A stretch of 64,000 bases of DNA from Chloroflexota bacterium. Lineage in GTDB: Bacteria > Chloroflexota > Anaerolineae > UBA4142 > SHND01. Positions within the stretch are counted from its first letter, which is position 1, and each line of letters starts with the position of its first letter. This document shows, in pieces, positions 1-9,060 of the stretch. The stretch covers positions 50,595-114,594 of the forward strand of contig SHND01000078.1 in NCBI GenBank assembly GCA_004295045.1, read 5' to 3'. A program made the translations under genes and the position numbers. The notes under the pieces were generated by a model. The model did not search any database, was not told the DNA's origin, and saw only the letters and a program-made list of their open reading frames with translations.

Positions 1-79
1 AATTTTTGTCTCATGCTCTTTCCACCTTTCCTAAAGAATGACCTATTTGCGTAGAAATCATTCGTCAGTATTCACATGC

Positions 80-358
80 TTATTTTGCCAACACAACATA
101 CAAGACAATTGCGACTGCCAGCGTGAACGCGCTCCAAAGCAGCGCCACCGCCATATTCCCCTTTTTCAATTCGTCCCATTCATTCAAACCGGGGGTCAGA
201 CGATTCAAGACCCAGAACGCCACCGTCATGGCAACGGCAAAGCCAATCGCCGCGACGATTGACCACAACACGGCAAAGACCATGTTGAGCAAAATCGAAC
301 CGAAATCGGGACCCGCGCCCGGAAGTGGGGGGATTCCACCTTGCAGAAAATTACCCAT
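80..358 (-). CDS. DUF350-like small membrane protein
   Basis: The 92-residue product has two hydrophobic segments, about residues 21-52 and 68-91, joined by a polar stretch with the motif LKKGNMAVAL. A charged stretch followed by GN and a second helix is typical of the DUF350 family of inner-membrane proteins, whose function is not established. I start at the ATG at 358 because AGGAGG lies seven bases upstream; an in-frame ATG at 433 lacks such a site. It is the last gene of a minus-strand run that also encodes two lipoproteins, so a role in the cell envelope is likely, but this is only inferred. Confidence 0.7.
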   Translation of the reverse strand: MGNFLQGGIPPLPGAGPDFGSILLNMVFAVLWSIVAAIGFAVAMTVAFWVLNRLTPGLNEWDELKKGNMAVALLWSAFTLAVAIVLYVVLAK

Positions 359-496
359 TACTGTTCCTCCTTGTGGTAAAGACCACCGACGCATTTGCGT
401 CTTGAATTTTTGCCACGCGCAACCCAATGTCACGCGTTTCGAACCCGTTGTTAGTTGTGTGTATCCGTAGGACGAATGAATTCGTCACTAGATTCG

Positions 497-3400
497 TTAT
501 TGATTTTCTGCCGAAAATTCTTGGTCCACGACACCGTCACCGTCCTCGTCCACTTGAAAGTCAAACGTATCATCCTCATCATCCCACGAACCATAGTCGA
601 GGTACTGTGTAGCGTCGTTGCTCAGAGCGACGGTGTCGTTGAAAAATTCTTTTGTGCCGTCATCTCCGACACTGGTAAAAGAAAAACTGTACGTGTCGTC
701 GGAACTACCGCCTTTGCCATTCAGCACAAGCTTGTTATCGTTCAAACGAAAGCCGATGGTCTCGCCATCATCGAAATGCAATCCGTCGAACTCGAACAAA
801 TAGTCGTCTTGCGCGCCGTCCACTGCCAAATCAATCTTGGGCTGCTGCGAATTCCCCGCATAGTATTCGAAATCGAAATCGCGCGTGTCCATTGTCAATC
901 TATCTTGCTGTCCCGGCGCGAGCGAGATATTGTCCAGTTCCATCACTGCGCCGCCGCCAAACACAAACAGATTCGCAGCGGTTGACGCGGTATCCGAACC
1001 GTTCAGCGCGATTTGATAGCGGTCATTCGTCGGCACGAAATAGATTGGTTCTGAATCCACGCCCAATCCCGTATCAATGAGTAACGCGTCGGCGCCCGGA
1101 ATTTCATTCACCAATTCGCCGTTCACAAGACCGATGCGCTGTCCGTCGGCGTTGGTGATGAGCAAATCGCCTTGCCCGAACAAGGTGAACTGTGTCAACG
1201 CGTCCGCAGATTTTGCAAGCGCATCCGCGCAAAACAAACATTCAGCCGGTTGGTCGCGCACGGAAATCGGCACGGCGCCGAACGTATGCGTATTCGCATC
1301 GCCATTGAAAATCACCGGCGGCTTGGTCGGATTCAACGCGCCAAAGCTATAGTCCCATGTCTCGGCATTGCGGTCCACTTGAATATAGCGCGCCTCGCCG
1401 GGCCAATTGTTGTCATACACCCACACAAAATAGATTCCATTCCCGCGGTCTTCGACTGCATAGGGCGAAATCGCGTGTCCGCCCACTCCCTTTTGACGGA
1501 TGGCTACCGCCATCGGGTCGCCGGCTTGGAGCGCCGTAATAATATCGTCCACAACCTGACTCGGTTTTTTCTGCATTGAAGCATTTTTGCGTTCAAAAGT
1601 CGGCGCGGTCCCTTGCAATGCAAAATAGTACATGATTTCGCGGCGCAAATCTTGATTGCCGTCGAGTTTCAAATCAAACACTTGCTTGACGTTCGCTTGA
1701 TACGCGTCGGGCTTGTCCTTGTGCTCAAAGAACCGCATACTCAAGACTGCCATGCCCTCGCAGTGTCCCGCGTTGCTCGCCTCGTTGATTGCGTCCGCGT
1801 ACTTGAGCATCGCGGGTGAAACCTGACACGCGCCATCTTTGTATCCCGCGCAGACCGCTTGCTCGCCAAACATCCGGATCATGTCTTCGACATAGACATC
1901 GCCTTGTTGGCGCGGATATTCGCCGCCGTAATTTTCAAAACTGAATCCATCGCGTTCAGGACGAAAGCCAATGTCCACAATTACATTTCCCTCGCCAAAT
2001 TTTGCGCCGCCCGCGTTGGAATTGGATGGCGCGTTGTGCGCTTGCGGCTTGCCCGCGCGAAACATTTGCACCTTCGTTTTGCCAAAATCACTCACGTAAA
2101 TTGTTCCCTCCGGCGAGACGGCAATCTGGCGCGGTTGCGAAAATTGTCCGAACTGACTGACGAATTTTCCTTCGTTATCAATTACTTGGACGCGCTGATT
2201 GCCGGCATCCACGACGAGCAGGTAACTGCCAGACAACGCGAGCGCGGCGGGTTGATTAAATTCGCCGGGACCGCTCCCTTGTTTCCCAAATTCAACCAGC
2301 AAGTTTCCATTCGGGTCGAGAACGACGATGCGATGTTTGATGCCGTCGGTGAGGATGATGTTGCCGCGTTCCGAAATCGCAATGCCCAATGGCGCGATGC
2401 CGCCCGCTACATCTTTGAATTCCGCGAGCAGTTTTCCATCGGGAGCGAATTTTGCAACGCGACGATTAAAGGTGTCGGCGATATACACATTGTCTTGCGC
2501 GTCCAACGCGATGCCGAACGGGGAATACAATTCACTCGCACCCCACACCTTGAAATTGCCGTCGGCATCTCCTTTTTGCGCGACGCTTGCTGCTGTATCA
2601 ATCGTGTACACGCGGCCGTCATGCGCGACGGCAATGTCATTGACGGCGAGGAATTTATTATCTTGCGCGCTGAACGCGTCGCCGCTTTCGCCGAATTTTT
2701 TCTGCGAACCATCGGGCGCGATTCTGAGCAGACCGCCGACGATGCCAAGATAGACATTTCCCTGCGCGTCGAGCGCCAAACCCGCAAGTCCATCCGGAGC
2801 CGGATTTATTTTCAAATCGCCGACGTATTCAAATGTTCCACCGGTTGTTGGTTCGCTGGGTTGCGATACCGCGCCGCCGACGACAAGATTCACCGCTTGC
2901 ACAAGTGTGCCATCCGCGCTCACTTTGACCTGATAGAGTCCCTCGGGCAATGCTTGGGTCGAGGTGATCGAAAGCGTCAGAACATTCGAACCCTCAACCT
3001 GCTTTTCGGTTGTGGCAAGCCGCGAATTATTTGGCGCCGCGCCGCCGAGGTCAATGGCAATCCAATCGCCCGAGAGCGTTGTGCCGGGACGCGCATTTGC
3101 GTAATAGACCGCAACCGCGAGTTCCTTGACGCCGTTCGGAAATTTGCCGCGATTGTCAATCGGTTCGCCTTGCGCGTCCGTTTCGTGAAAGGGAACAATG
3201 CGCGAAATTACATCCGTTGTTTGTTGCGGCGCGCCTTGCACTTGAAAGCCAACCGTGCCTTGATATTCATTGTCCACAAACACATTGACGCGATAGGCGC
3301 CGCTCGGCAGTTTCCCTGCGTCCGGTTTCAACGAGAACGCAATGTTGATGCTGCCCTCAATTTCAATTTCCGATTCTGTGATAACCATGTCCGGCGGCGC

Positions 3401-3907
3401 AAGGTCGCCCACATCCACCACCGCCCACTGCGCGGTTACAATCGTTTGCGGCGGCGCATCCTCTGTAGTGACAATCGCGTAAAAGAGTGCGGTGTCCTGC
3501 GGAAACTCGGTTGTGACACCTACGGGTTCATAGTCGGCGGTCACGCCGGTTGCCATGACCACGTTCTTGATAATCGAATTCGCGGCGGCATCCGCGCGTT
3601 CGAACACATCTTTGTTCAGGTCTTGGGTCGCGCCTTCCAATTCCAATTTAGCCAGAACTGGTTCGGCAGTCGGTGTGGCAGGCGCGCGCGTCGCGGTGGC
3701 TTGGGCTGCTGCCACTTGATGCGCGGGCGCGCTCGCGACGGTCGGTTGAACAGCCGCGATTTGTTGCGTGGGCGCGCTCGCCGCCGTCGCTGCGGTGGAC
3801 TTTGCCGCGCCACCCACAGCGGTTGGTTTTGTATCCCGAGCCGCAGCGCCACCGCCACAGGCGGTCAACACGATCAAGAGAATAAAGAGTTTGCTAATGG
3901 TTTTCAT
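497..3907 (-). CDS. NHL-repeat lipoprotein with papain-like cysteine peptidase-like domain
   Basis: The 1136-residue product begins with a lipoprotein signal (lipobox LTAC, Cys17) and an Ala/Thr/Pro-rich linker, so it is probably anchored outside the membrane. Two beta-rich domains follow, ending near residues 230 and 350. Residues about 360-625 hold NHL-type propeller repeats, seen as recurring G-ID-x-NVYIAD-like strands. A further domain shows Cys (GHCEGMAV, about 714), His (GGHAISPY, about 811) and Asn (YDNNWPG, about 832) in papain-fold order, suggesting a C39/C1-like peptidase or transglutaminase-like domain. The C-terminus is Asp-rich (DEDGDGVVDQ), like a calcium-binding repeat. The start at 3907 puts the signal peptide first; an ATG four codons upstream is possible. 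Substrate unknown. Confidence 0.75.
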   Translation of the reverse strand: MKTISKLFILLIVLTACGGGAAARDTKPTAVGGAAKSTAATAASAPTQQIAAVQPTVASAPAHQVAAAQATATRAPATPTAEPVLAKLELEGATQDLNKDVFERADAAANSIIKNVVMATGVTADYEPVGVTTEFPQDTALFYAIVTTEDAPPQTIVTAQWAVVDVGDLAPPDMVITESEIEIEGSINIAFSLKPDAGKLPSGAYRVNVFVDNEYQGTVGFQVQGAPQQTTDVISRIVPFHETDAQGEPIDNRGKFPNGVKELAVAVYYANARPGTTLSGDWIAIDLGGAAPNNSRLATTEKQVEGSNVLTLSITSTQALPEGLYQVKVSADGTLVQAVNLVVGGAVSQPSEPTTGGTFEYVGDLKINPAPDGLAGLALDAQGNVYLGIVGGLLRIAPDGSQKKFGESGDAFSAQDNKFLAVNDIAVAHDGRVYTIDTAASVAQKGDADGNFKVWGASELYSPFGIALDAQDNVYIADTFNRRVAKFAPDGKLLAEFKDVAGGIAPLGIAISERGNIILTDGIKHRIVVLDPNGNLLVEFGKQGSGPGEFNQPAALALSGSYLLVVDAGNQRVQVIDNEGKFVSQFGQFSQPRQIAVSPEGTIYVSDFGKTKVQMFRAGKPQAHNAPSNSNAGGAKFGEGNVIVDIGFRPERDGFSFENYGGEYPRQQGDVYVEDMIRMFGEQAVCAGYKDGACQVSPAMLKYADAINEASNAGHCEGMAVLSMRFFEHKDKPDAYQANVKQVFDLKLDGNQDLRREIMYYFALQGTAPTFERKNASMQKKPSQVVDDIITALQAGDPMAVAIRQKGVGGHAISPYAVEDRGNGIYFVWVYDNNWPGEARYIQVDRNAETWDYSFGALNPTKPPVIFNGDANTHTFGAVPISVRDQPAECLFCADALAKSADALTQFTLFGQGDLLITNADGQRIGLVNGELVNEIPGADALLIDTGLGVDSEPIYFVPTNDRYQIALNGSDTASTAANLFVFGGGAVMELDNISLAPGQQDRLTMDTRDFDFEYYAGNSQQPKIDLAVDGAQDDYLFEFDGLHFDDGETIGFRLNDNKLVLNGKGGSSDDTYSFSFTSVGDDGTKEFFNDTVALSNDATQYLDYGSWDDEDDTFDFQVDEDGDGVVDQEFSAENQ

Positions 3908-3977
3908 TTTGTTCGGCATCCTTTCGTCCAATGAACTAGATCATTTGTCATTCGCCCGGTCATGGTTTTTTAAAACG

Positions 3978-5333
3978 CTATGGGCTGTACGAAATCTGAC
4001 GACACGTGCCTTTCGCGTATTCGTAGGGTTCGCCTTCGTCGGTGCCAACGCCCGCGATGCTCGCGGTGTACGAATACGTTCCCCACGGAAACGTCACCAG
4101 ATACACTTGCCCATCACCGGGAATATCGTAATCGTGCAAGCCCCAATCGCCGCCGCCGATGGTGAGCGTCATGAGCGCGGGATAGCTGTTGCTGATGAGC
4201 AAACCTGCTTCGCCTTCTGCGAGCCGACAACCGTTACTGTCGCCCTGACTTGGTTCGGGTGTGGGCGCGGGCGGTTCGGTGGGCGGCGGCGGCGGCGGCG
4301 TTGGTTTCGCTTGCGTTGGTTCCGCCGGTGGATTGGAAGACGCCGCTTTCGGCGTGGGGAATGTGAGCGCGCGGTTTAATTTGGAAATGCCAAGATTATC
4401 GAACGCGGCGGCGTATTCTGTATTGTTGCTATACACGAACATCGCAGCGCCCGTGCCGCGCGCGGGTTGATTGGCGAACGTATCAACCAATTCATCGTTC
4501 ACGAAAAAGGCAATGTTCCCGTTCTGATGAATCACCCCGAGCTTGTTTGTTTGTTGCACCAGCGCGGAAGGCGTGTACGGCACGAGTTCTTGAAACTTGC
4601 CCTGCGCGATGAGCGAGACGTTGTACGTCCCATCGCTGCGAACGGAAACGGCATAGCCGTCTTCAAAATTCGGCGTCAAACCAAAAAACAATCCATATTC
4701 CACCGGCGCATCCCCTTGTTGCGCGACGCGGCCCGTGACTTGGTACACGCCTTCGGAATATTCGCCGGGAATCGAAACGTACCTCAAGCCGTTCGCGCGT
4801 GGATTCAAAAGATATTCACCGTTGCGACAGCCAAACGCGCCGCGCTCATCATCCACTTCGGGATAGCCATCACACGAATCAAATTTGTTTTGATAAATGA
4901 CGGTAGCAGGGGAATCGTCCTGCGGCGCGGCTTGAGTCGGCGGCGCGGCTTGGGTCGGCTGACTCGCAACCTGCGTTGCGTTCGGTGTCGCTTTGCGCTT
5001 GCCCGCGGCGGGTAGTGTCGGAAATGCTGCATCAACCTCCAACTTGCCATTATTGTTTGAATCCAAATCGCCGAACGACTGTTGTAAATTTATTGTGGTC
5101 GCCGTCGGCACAGGCGTTGCCGTGTCCGGCACTTTCGTTTGCGTTGGCAACGTCGTTGGAGTGGGCGGAAGCGGCGTCGCTGTCGGCGGCACAAGAGTTG
5201 CGGTTGGAGCGCTCGGCGCTGTTGTGGGCGCAGCGGTTGGCGCGCTCGAGCCGCCGCACGCGGCAAGCAAAAAAATCAGGGCGAGAAAAAAGATTGAAAA
5301 AACGATTTTGTTCATGTTGGCGTGTTCCATCAT
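3978..5333 (-). CDS. Lipoprotein with LamG-like (concanavalin-fold) domain
   Basis: The 451-residue product has a lipobox (LAAC, Cys26) and then a long Pro/Thr/Ala linker typical of surface lipoproteins. The middle region, about residues 165-340, looks like a jelly-roll sugar- or protein-binding domain (YQNKFDSCDGYPEV ... FVNDELVDTF ... AAFDNLGI). A Pro-rich spacer leads to a small C-terminal domain with CRLAEGEAGLL and DWGLHDYDIPGDG. The start at 5333 has AGGA five bases upstream; ATGs at 5330 and 5315 are alternatives. It lies 10 bp after the preceding small gene and 70 bp before the NHL lipoprotein, so the three are probably co-transcribed. Function is unknown; extracellular binding is inferred. 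Confidence 0.75.
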   Translation of the reverse strand: MMEHANMNKIVFSIFFLALIFLLAACGGSSAPTAAPTTAPSAPTATLVPPTATPLPPTPTTLPTQTKVPDTATPVPTATTINLQQSFGDLDSNNNGKLEVDAAFPTLPAAGKRKATPNATQVASQPTQAAPPTQAAPQDDSPATVIYQNKFDSCDGYPEVDDERGAFGCRNGEYLLNPRANGLRYVSIPGEYSEGVYQVTGRVAQQGDAPVEYGLFFGLTPNFEDGYAVSVRSDGTYNVSLIAQGKFQELVPYTPSALVQQTNKLGVIHQNGNIAFFVNDELVDTFANQPARGTGAAMFVYSNNTEYAAAFDNLGISKLNRALTFPTPKAASSNPPAEPTQAKPTPPPPPPTEPPAPTPEPSQGDSNGCRLAEGEAGLLISNSYPALMTLTIGGGDWGLHDYDIPGDGQVYLVTFPWGTYSYTASIAGVGTDEGEPYEYAKGTCRQISYSP

Positions 5334-5343
5334 TTTGGTCCTA

Positions 5344-5622
5344 TCATTCGTTTTTGCCGTGACGGTCTGACGACGGCAAACGGTCTTGGCTTGCGCGCTC
5401 ACTCGCGTCCAAGGGGCTGTTGTTGGCTTGGCTGCTCATTTGCCCTTGCAAAAAATCAATTACGTTCGCGAATCGAGAGAAACCGCGCCGCTCACCGGTG
5501 CGCGGATCTTCGACACTAAAGCGCCAGGTGGATTCTTGAACCGCGTTTTCAGCATGGGTTGAGCTGTGTTCTATCCACATGCGTACCAAAAACGAACGAT
5601 AACCCGGGTTTCGAGAATACAT
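5344..5622 (-). CDS. Small DPRTGER-motif protein, copy 2
   Basis: This 92-residue soluble protein contains WRFSVEDPRTGERRGF, which is also present as WRFSLDDPRTGERIGF in the gene at 9156-9371. In both, a tyrosine/leucine-rich segment ending in RMW or RLW precedes the motif, and a segment ending in FL follows it. Both head a minus-strand gene run and share an upstream DNA element. I know of no function; similar short proteins occur in Chloroflexota by my recollection. A regulatory or accessory role for the gene run it heads is an inference from position only. No strong ribosome binding site precedes the ATG. Confidence 0.65.
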   Translation of the reverse strand: MYSRNPGYRSFLVRMWIEHSSTHAENAVQESTWRFSVEDPRTGERRGFSRFANVIDFLQGQMSSQANNSPLDASERASQDRLPSSDRHGKNE

Positions 5623-5672
5623 AAAGTCACTTTTGCTTTGCCAAACAGAGTAGGCAACCTTTCATTGACCAC

Positions 5673-5707
5673 AGCATAGCAAATCATCGTAAGTAAATCG
5701 TGAGCTG
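5673..5707 (-). promoter_or_regulatory. Upstream element shared by the two DPRTGER genes (copy A)
   Basis: Read on the minus strand this contains CAGCTCACGA, then CTTACG, then a -10-like TATGCT preceded by TG. The same order and spacing is found at 9420-9454. No good -35 lies at the usual distance, so this may be an operator or activator site, or a promoter for an alternative sigma factor. Confidence 0.45.
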
Positions 5708-5752
5708 CGGCGTTTCATGTAACCTGTTTCAGGCGAATCGTTTCGGTCAAGC

Positions 5753-5790
5753 AAATAAAAAACCTCCAAGAAAAACCTTTCTTGGAGGTT
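5753..5790 (-). terminator. Rho-independent terminator of the cytochrome cluster
   Basis: A perfect 13-bp stem (5761-5773 with 5778-5790, loop of 4) is followed on the minus strand by a T-rich run (TTTTATTT). It lies downstream of the second cytochrome gene and before the next minus-strand gene. Confidence 0.85.
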
Positions 5791-5792
5791 TA

Positions 5793-5911
5793 CTGACACA
5801 GCACATCACGTATTTACATAGAGGGCGTTCCCTAACGCCCGAACTTTATGATTTTCGACATCGCGCTAGAGAGCGCTTTCCACGCGCGGCAATTGTGACA
5901 TCGTGTGACAA
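5793..5911. mobile_element. MITE-like element, copy 1
   Basis: The ends are imperfect inverted repeats (CTGACACAGCACATCAC at the left; the complement of TTGTCACACGATGTCAC at the right). Inside are small palindromes such as GGGCGTTCCCTAACGCCC and CGCGCTAGAGAGCGC. Copy 2 at 16105-16229 has the same ends and core words. The element abuts the stop codon of the cytochrome gene at 5912. No coding capacity. Confidence 0.55.
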
Positions 5912-6883
5912 TTATTTATTCGGCAAAAGCGGCGGCAAGCTGTGGAGATATAGATACAACGCTTCCAATTCCACATCGTCCAATTTGCCAATCGTTTGCC
6001 ATGGCATCGGCGGTTGGATTTGATTTCCGCCGGGGTCAACGCCGGTCCGCATCGCCTTGAAGAAATCGTCTTTGGACCATTGCGGTACAACCACGGTGAG
6101 ATTCGTCGCGCCCGGCGGCGCGGGCGGCGGAGCATTGCCGTCCAATTTTTCACCATGACAACCGCGACAATCGCCAAAGTCCGCAACATATTTTCCGTAC
6201 TCGATATTTACCGCTTTCGGCGGCGCGGTCACTGGCGTAATGGGTTGGTCTGCGCCGGGGGCAGTGGTGAAACCCAACCCGGTAAATGCGACGAGTAACG
6301 GCGAAGCGCTCAACGGCGGCGTTGTTTTTTCAACTGCGGGCGCTTGTCGCAAATACGCAATCACCGCTTTGGCATCGTCATCACTCAACGCGCGCACCGG
6401 AAAGAATCCCATCGCGGTTAAACGCCCCTGCGGGTCAACGCCCGAACGCAAAATGCGAAACACATCCGCGTCGGTCAGTTCTTTCAAGCGTCCGCCGGAC
6501 GTGATGTTTGGCGGATACAAGTCGCCGAGCGGCAAGCCCGAATCTTCGCTCAAATTTTTTCCGCCCGTCAACGGCAGCTCGCCATTCATCGAATGACACG
6601 ACGCACACAAAATCCCCGCGAGATGTTCGCCGCGCGCCACTTGTTCGGGCGTGTGTTCAAACACCACATTCACCGCCGCAACGGGATGCGGACGCGTGAA
6701 TTCTAAAAGCCCCTTGCCAAAAGTAAACGCCGCGCCCGCGAAAATGAGCGTTGCGACAACACCCAAAATGCCGCCGGCGATTTTCACCCACAACTTGCTC
6801 GAACAAATCGCGCGATAGGTGAGCCAGCCAAACAAAATCACCAGCGCGACCAGCACGATGAGAACGATGAAATTCGCAAACAT
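5912..6883 (-). CDS. Membrane-anchored di-haem cytochrome c (copy 2)
   Basis: The 323-residue product has an N-terminal membrane segment (about residues 4-24), a second hydrophobic stretch (36-52), and two haem-binding motifs, CASCH at 93-97 and CRGCH at 239-243, each opening a cytochrome c domain. It probably carries electrons on the outer face of the membrane. It is a paralogue of the next gene upstream (7063-8034), with nearly the same layout and haem spacing. The start at 6883 is chosen for the strong AGGGGAGGA site; the longer frame to 6961 has none. It lies in a run with a cupredoxin and a DUF2269-like protein, suggesting an electron-transfer or metal-handling module. Confidence 0.9.
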   Translation of the reverse strand: MFANFIVLIVLVALVILFGWLTYRAICSSKLWVKIAGGILGVVATLIFAGAAFTFGKGLLEFTRPHPVAAVNVVFEHTPEQVARGEHLAGILCASCHSMNGELPLTGGKNLSEDSGLPLGDLYPPNITSGGRLKELTDADVFRILRSGVDPQGRLTAMGFFPVRALSDDDAKAVIAYLRQAPAVEKTTPPLSASPLLVAFTGLGFTTAPGADQPITPVTAPPKAVNIEYGKYVADFGDCRGCHGEKLDGNAPPPAPPGATNLTVVVPQWSKDDFFKAMRTGVDPGGNQIQPPMPWQTIGKLDDVELEALYLYLHSLPPLLPNK

Positions 6884-7062
6884 GAGATTCCTCCCCTCGT
6901 GGAATTTGTAACGCGAAAGACTGCTTTCACCGCAATCGCCCTGCGCCGCGCTCATGTTCATTGATGATGGGCGTGACGCAAGGCGAATCGAATGGTCGAG
7001 ATTCTACCACAAGCGCGTGGGGAATTGCGCGCGTTACGTCAGAATTTTTTCGAGTCGCGCGC

Positions 7063-8034
7063 TCATTTACTCGCCGTTTCTGCTGGCGCTTTCAAGTATT
7101 CGTACAGCGCGCCCAAATCAGCGTCGTTCATCTTGGACGCGTTTTCCCACGGCATCTTGAGCTCTGAACCGTCGGGGCGTTTGCCCGTGCGCATCATTTG
7201 GAAAAATTGTTCGCGTGAAACGTTCTTGATGAACGCGCGCGCATCAGGCACTCCCGCCGGGTCGGCGGCGCTCGGTTCCGCACCGGTCATTTGCGGTCCA
7301 TGGCAGCCACGACATTCGCCAAACGTTGCGACATATTTTCCATACGCGGCATTTTCGCCCGGCGCGGGCGCGGTGACGACGCCCATGACCGGTTCGGGAA
7401 TTGGAAACATGCCCGCGCCAATCATGAGCAGCGCAAGGGCATTCATCTGCGTGCCTTGCGGCGCGTTCGACTTGCTTGGCGTCGGCGGCTGCGAACGCAG
7501 ATACGCAATCAATGCTTTGGTGTCCTCGTCACTCAACTGGCGGTACGGCAAAAAGCTCATAAAGCCCGATAACGAGCCGTCTTTGGTAACACCGTGTCGC
7601 AGAACGCGGAACAATTCGCCGTCGGTGCGTTCCTGCAATACACCGGCTGGCGTCAAGTTGTACGAAACAATTGTCCCAAGCGGAATGGGAATCTCTTGGC
7701 TCATATCGAATCCGCCGACGAGCGCGCCGGTTTTTTCCGGGTCATGACAGCCGCTACAGCTGATATCGGCAATATATTTGCCGCGCGCGATTTGTTCGGG
7801 CGTCCCTTCCACTTTTAGATTCGCGTCGAGCGTCGAGGGCGGCATGTACATGGTCGTAAAACCTTTGCCCATCGCAAAGGTGAGCGCGACGAAAAACAAG
7901 GTCGCCACTACGCCCAAAATGCCGCCGACGATTTTGACCCACATTTTTTTCGCGCGGATCGCGCGATAGGTGAGCCAGCCAAAGAGCGCGACGAGCGCAA
8001 TCAGAATGACGAGAACGACGAGATTGCCTAACAT
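7063..8034 (-). CDS. Membrane-anchored di-haem cytochrome c (copy 1)
   Basis: The 323-residue product has an N-terminal membrane anchor (3-24), a second hydrophobic stretch (36-56), and two haem motifs, CSGCH at 93-97 and CRGCH at 241-245. Identity with the following gene is highest in the anchor (FGWLTYRAI, WVKI-GGILGVVATL), so the pair arose by tandem duplication. A strong AAAGGAGGG site precedes the ATG. The gene starts 14 bp after the cupredoxin gene stops, which supports co-transcription. Its redox partner is not evident; no oxidase subunits are nearby. Confidence 0.9.
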   Translation of the reverse strand: MLGNLVVLVILIALVALFGWLTYRAIRAKKMWVKIVGGILGVVATLFFVALTFAMGKGFTTMYMPPSTLDANLKVEGTPEQIARGKYIADISCSGCHDPEKTGALVGGFDMSQEIPIPLGTIVSYNLTPAGVLQERTDGELFRVLRHGVTKDGSLSGFMSFLPYRQLSDEDTKALIAYLRSQPPTPSKSNAPQGTQMNALALLMIGAGMFPIPEPVMGVVTAPAPGENAAYGKYVATFGECRGCHGPQMTGAEPSAADPAGVPDARAFIKNVSREQFFQMMRTGKRPDGSELKMPWENASKMNDADLGALYEYLKAPAETASK

Positions 8035-8048
8035 GATGTCACCCTCCT

Positions 8049-8417
8049 TTAAGGTTCCACCTCGATAGTCCCGCGCATATTTGGATGCGGCAGGCAGACA
8101 TAGGCAAAAATTCCTTGCGTCGGCGTTTGAAATTCGATCACTGCCTGTCCGCGCGCGGGAATGTTTTGATTGACGCCGAGTTCTTTGACGGTAAAAGTGT
8201 GCGCCACCGCGTCGTTATTCTTGACAACGAACCGCGCCGTCTCGCCGACGCGCGCGTGAATCGTCTGCGGCGCGAATTGATAATCCTTCATCGCGATTTG
8301 CGCGCCGCCCGCCGCGCCGTTCGCGCCGCAACCCAAAACGCCCGCCGCGCTCGCCAAAATCACCACCGTCGCCGCGAAGCGTTTGACTGCAAGAGAAATT
8401 TTTGTCTGCTGTAACAT
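8049..8417 (-). CDS. Cupredoxin-like copper-binding lipoprotein
   Basis: The 122-residue product has a lipoprotein signal (AGVLGC, Cys30) and then a single cupredoxin fold. Candidate copper ligands are visible as His73 (VAHTF), Cys108 (YVCLPH), His111 and Met114 in the C-terminal loop, as in plastocyanin-like proteins. It probably carries electrons or copper outside the membrane and may serve the two cytochromes directly downstream. The start at 8417 places the signal peptide first. The in-frame sequence upstream is a repeat array (8418-8473), not protein-like; that array supplies GGAAGG as ribosome binding site. Confidence 0.85.
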   Translation of the reverse strand: MLQQTKISLAVKRFAATVVILASAAGVLGCGANGAAGGAQIAMKDYQFAPQTIHARVGETARFVVKNNDAVAHTFTVKELGVNQNIPARGQAVIEFQTPTQGIFAYVCLPHPNMRGTIEVEP

Positions 8418-8473
8418 CCTTCCACCTTCCGCTTTCCACCTTCCGTCTTCCACTTTCCGCCTTCCGCTTTCCA
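8418..8473. repeat. GGAAG-type word array
   Basis: On the minus strand this is a purine-rich run built of variants of GGAAAGTGGAAG and GGAAGGCGG. It fills the gap between the DUF2269-like gene and the cupredoxin gene and is open in frame with the latter. Confidence 0.75.
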
Positions 8474-8962
8474 TTAAAATGGTTTGAACATCATCAACGC
8501 CAAAATCACCAGCAGCCCCGCCCAACCAATCAATGCGCCATGTATTGCGCGCGGCGATTCTAACATTTGCGCGAGCTCCGTGTCGCTTGCCGAGGGTTGC
8601 GGCGATTGTATTTTCATTTTTTCCATAAAGGGCAGTCCTGCGGCTTTGCGTAAATTCCCATAGTAAGGCGTCACATATACTGACATCGCGACGACAATCA
8701 CTATCAATAGCACCAGCGACGCCCAAATCCAGCCCTGCCCCCAATAGCTCTGCATAAAGCCGCCGATGATGCCGCTCGCCAAAATGAGCAGCAGCCCGCC
8801 GTACATCATCCCGAACGTGCTGGGCGACAGCATCAGTAATGCGCGCACGCGTTCCATATTGCGCTCCTTGCGCAGCGCAAATGCCACCGCATTCGACGCG
8901 CCGTGCGCGAGCAAAAATACAAAGACGCCGACGACGTGCAGAAAAATGATAATTTCGTACAT
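8474..8962 (-). CDS. DUF2269-like integral membrane protein
   Basis: The 162-residue product has four hydrophobic segments (about 3-25, 49-70, 78-97, 140-160). The beginning MYEIIIFLHVVGVFVFLLAHG resembles the DUF2269/CopD-like group of small helical membrane proteins, with conserved His9 and His20 that could bind haem or metal. GGAGGAAAA lies at proper distance before the ATG at 8962; the upstream in-frame stretch looks non-coding. It stands between the small membrane peptide and the cupredoxin gene of a redox-type run. Function is inferred from the context only. Confidence 0.75.
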   Translation of the reverse strand: MYEIIIFLHVVGVFVFLLAHGASNAVAFALRKERNMERVRALLMLSPSTFGMMYGGLLLILASGIIGGFMQSYWGQGWIWASLVLLIVIVVAMSVYVTPYYGNLRKAAGLPFMEKMKIQSPQPSASDTELAQMLESPRAIHGALIGWAGLLVILALMMFKPF

Positions 8963-9060
8963 TCTGATTTTCCTCCGCGCGTTCTTCAAAAGGTTTAACA
9001 GCTTTGTGCGCGCAGTGTATCGGAATACCGCAACGAGTTCGTTACGGAAAGCGTTACGAA

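Noticed and set aside
1859..3934. Long plus-strand open frame (691 codons) opposite the NHL lipoprotein gene
   Set aside because: Its translation is low-complexity, rich in Arg, Ala and Cys, with no domain, whereas the minus strand gives a signal peptide and clear repeats. It is a shadow caused by codon bias.
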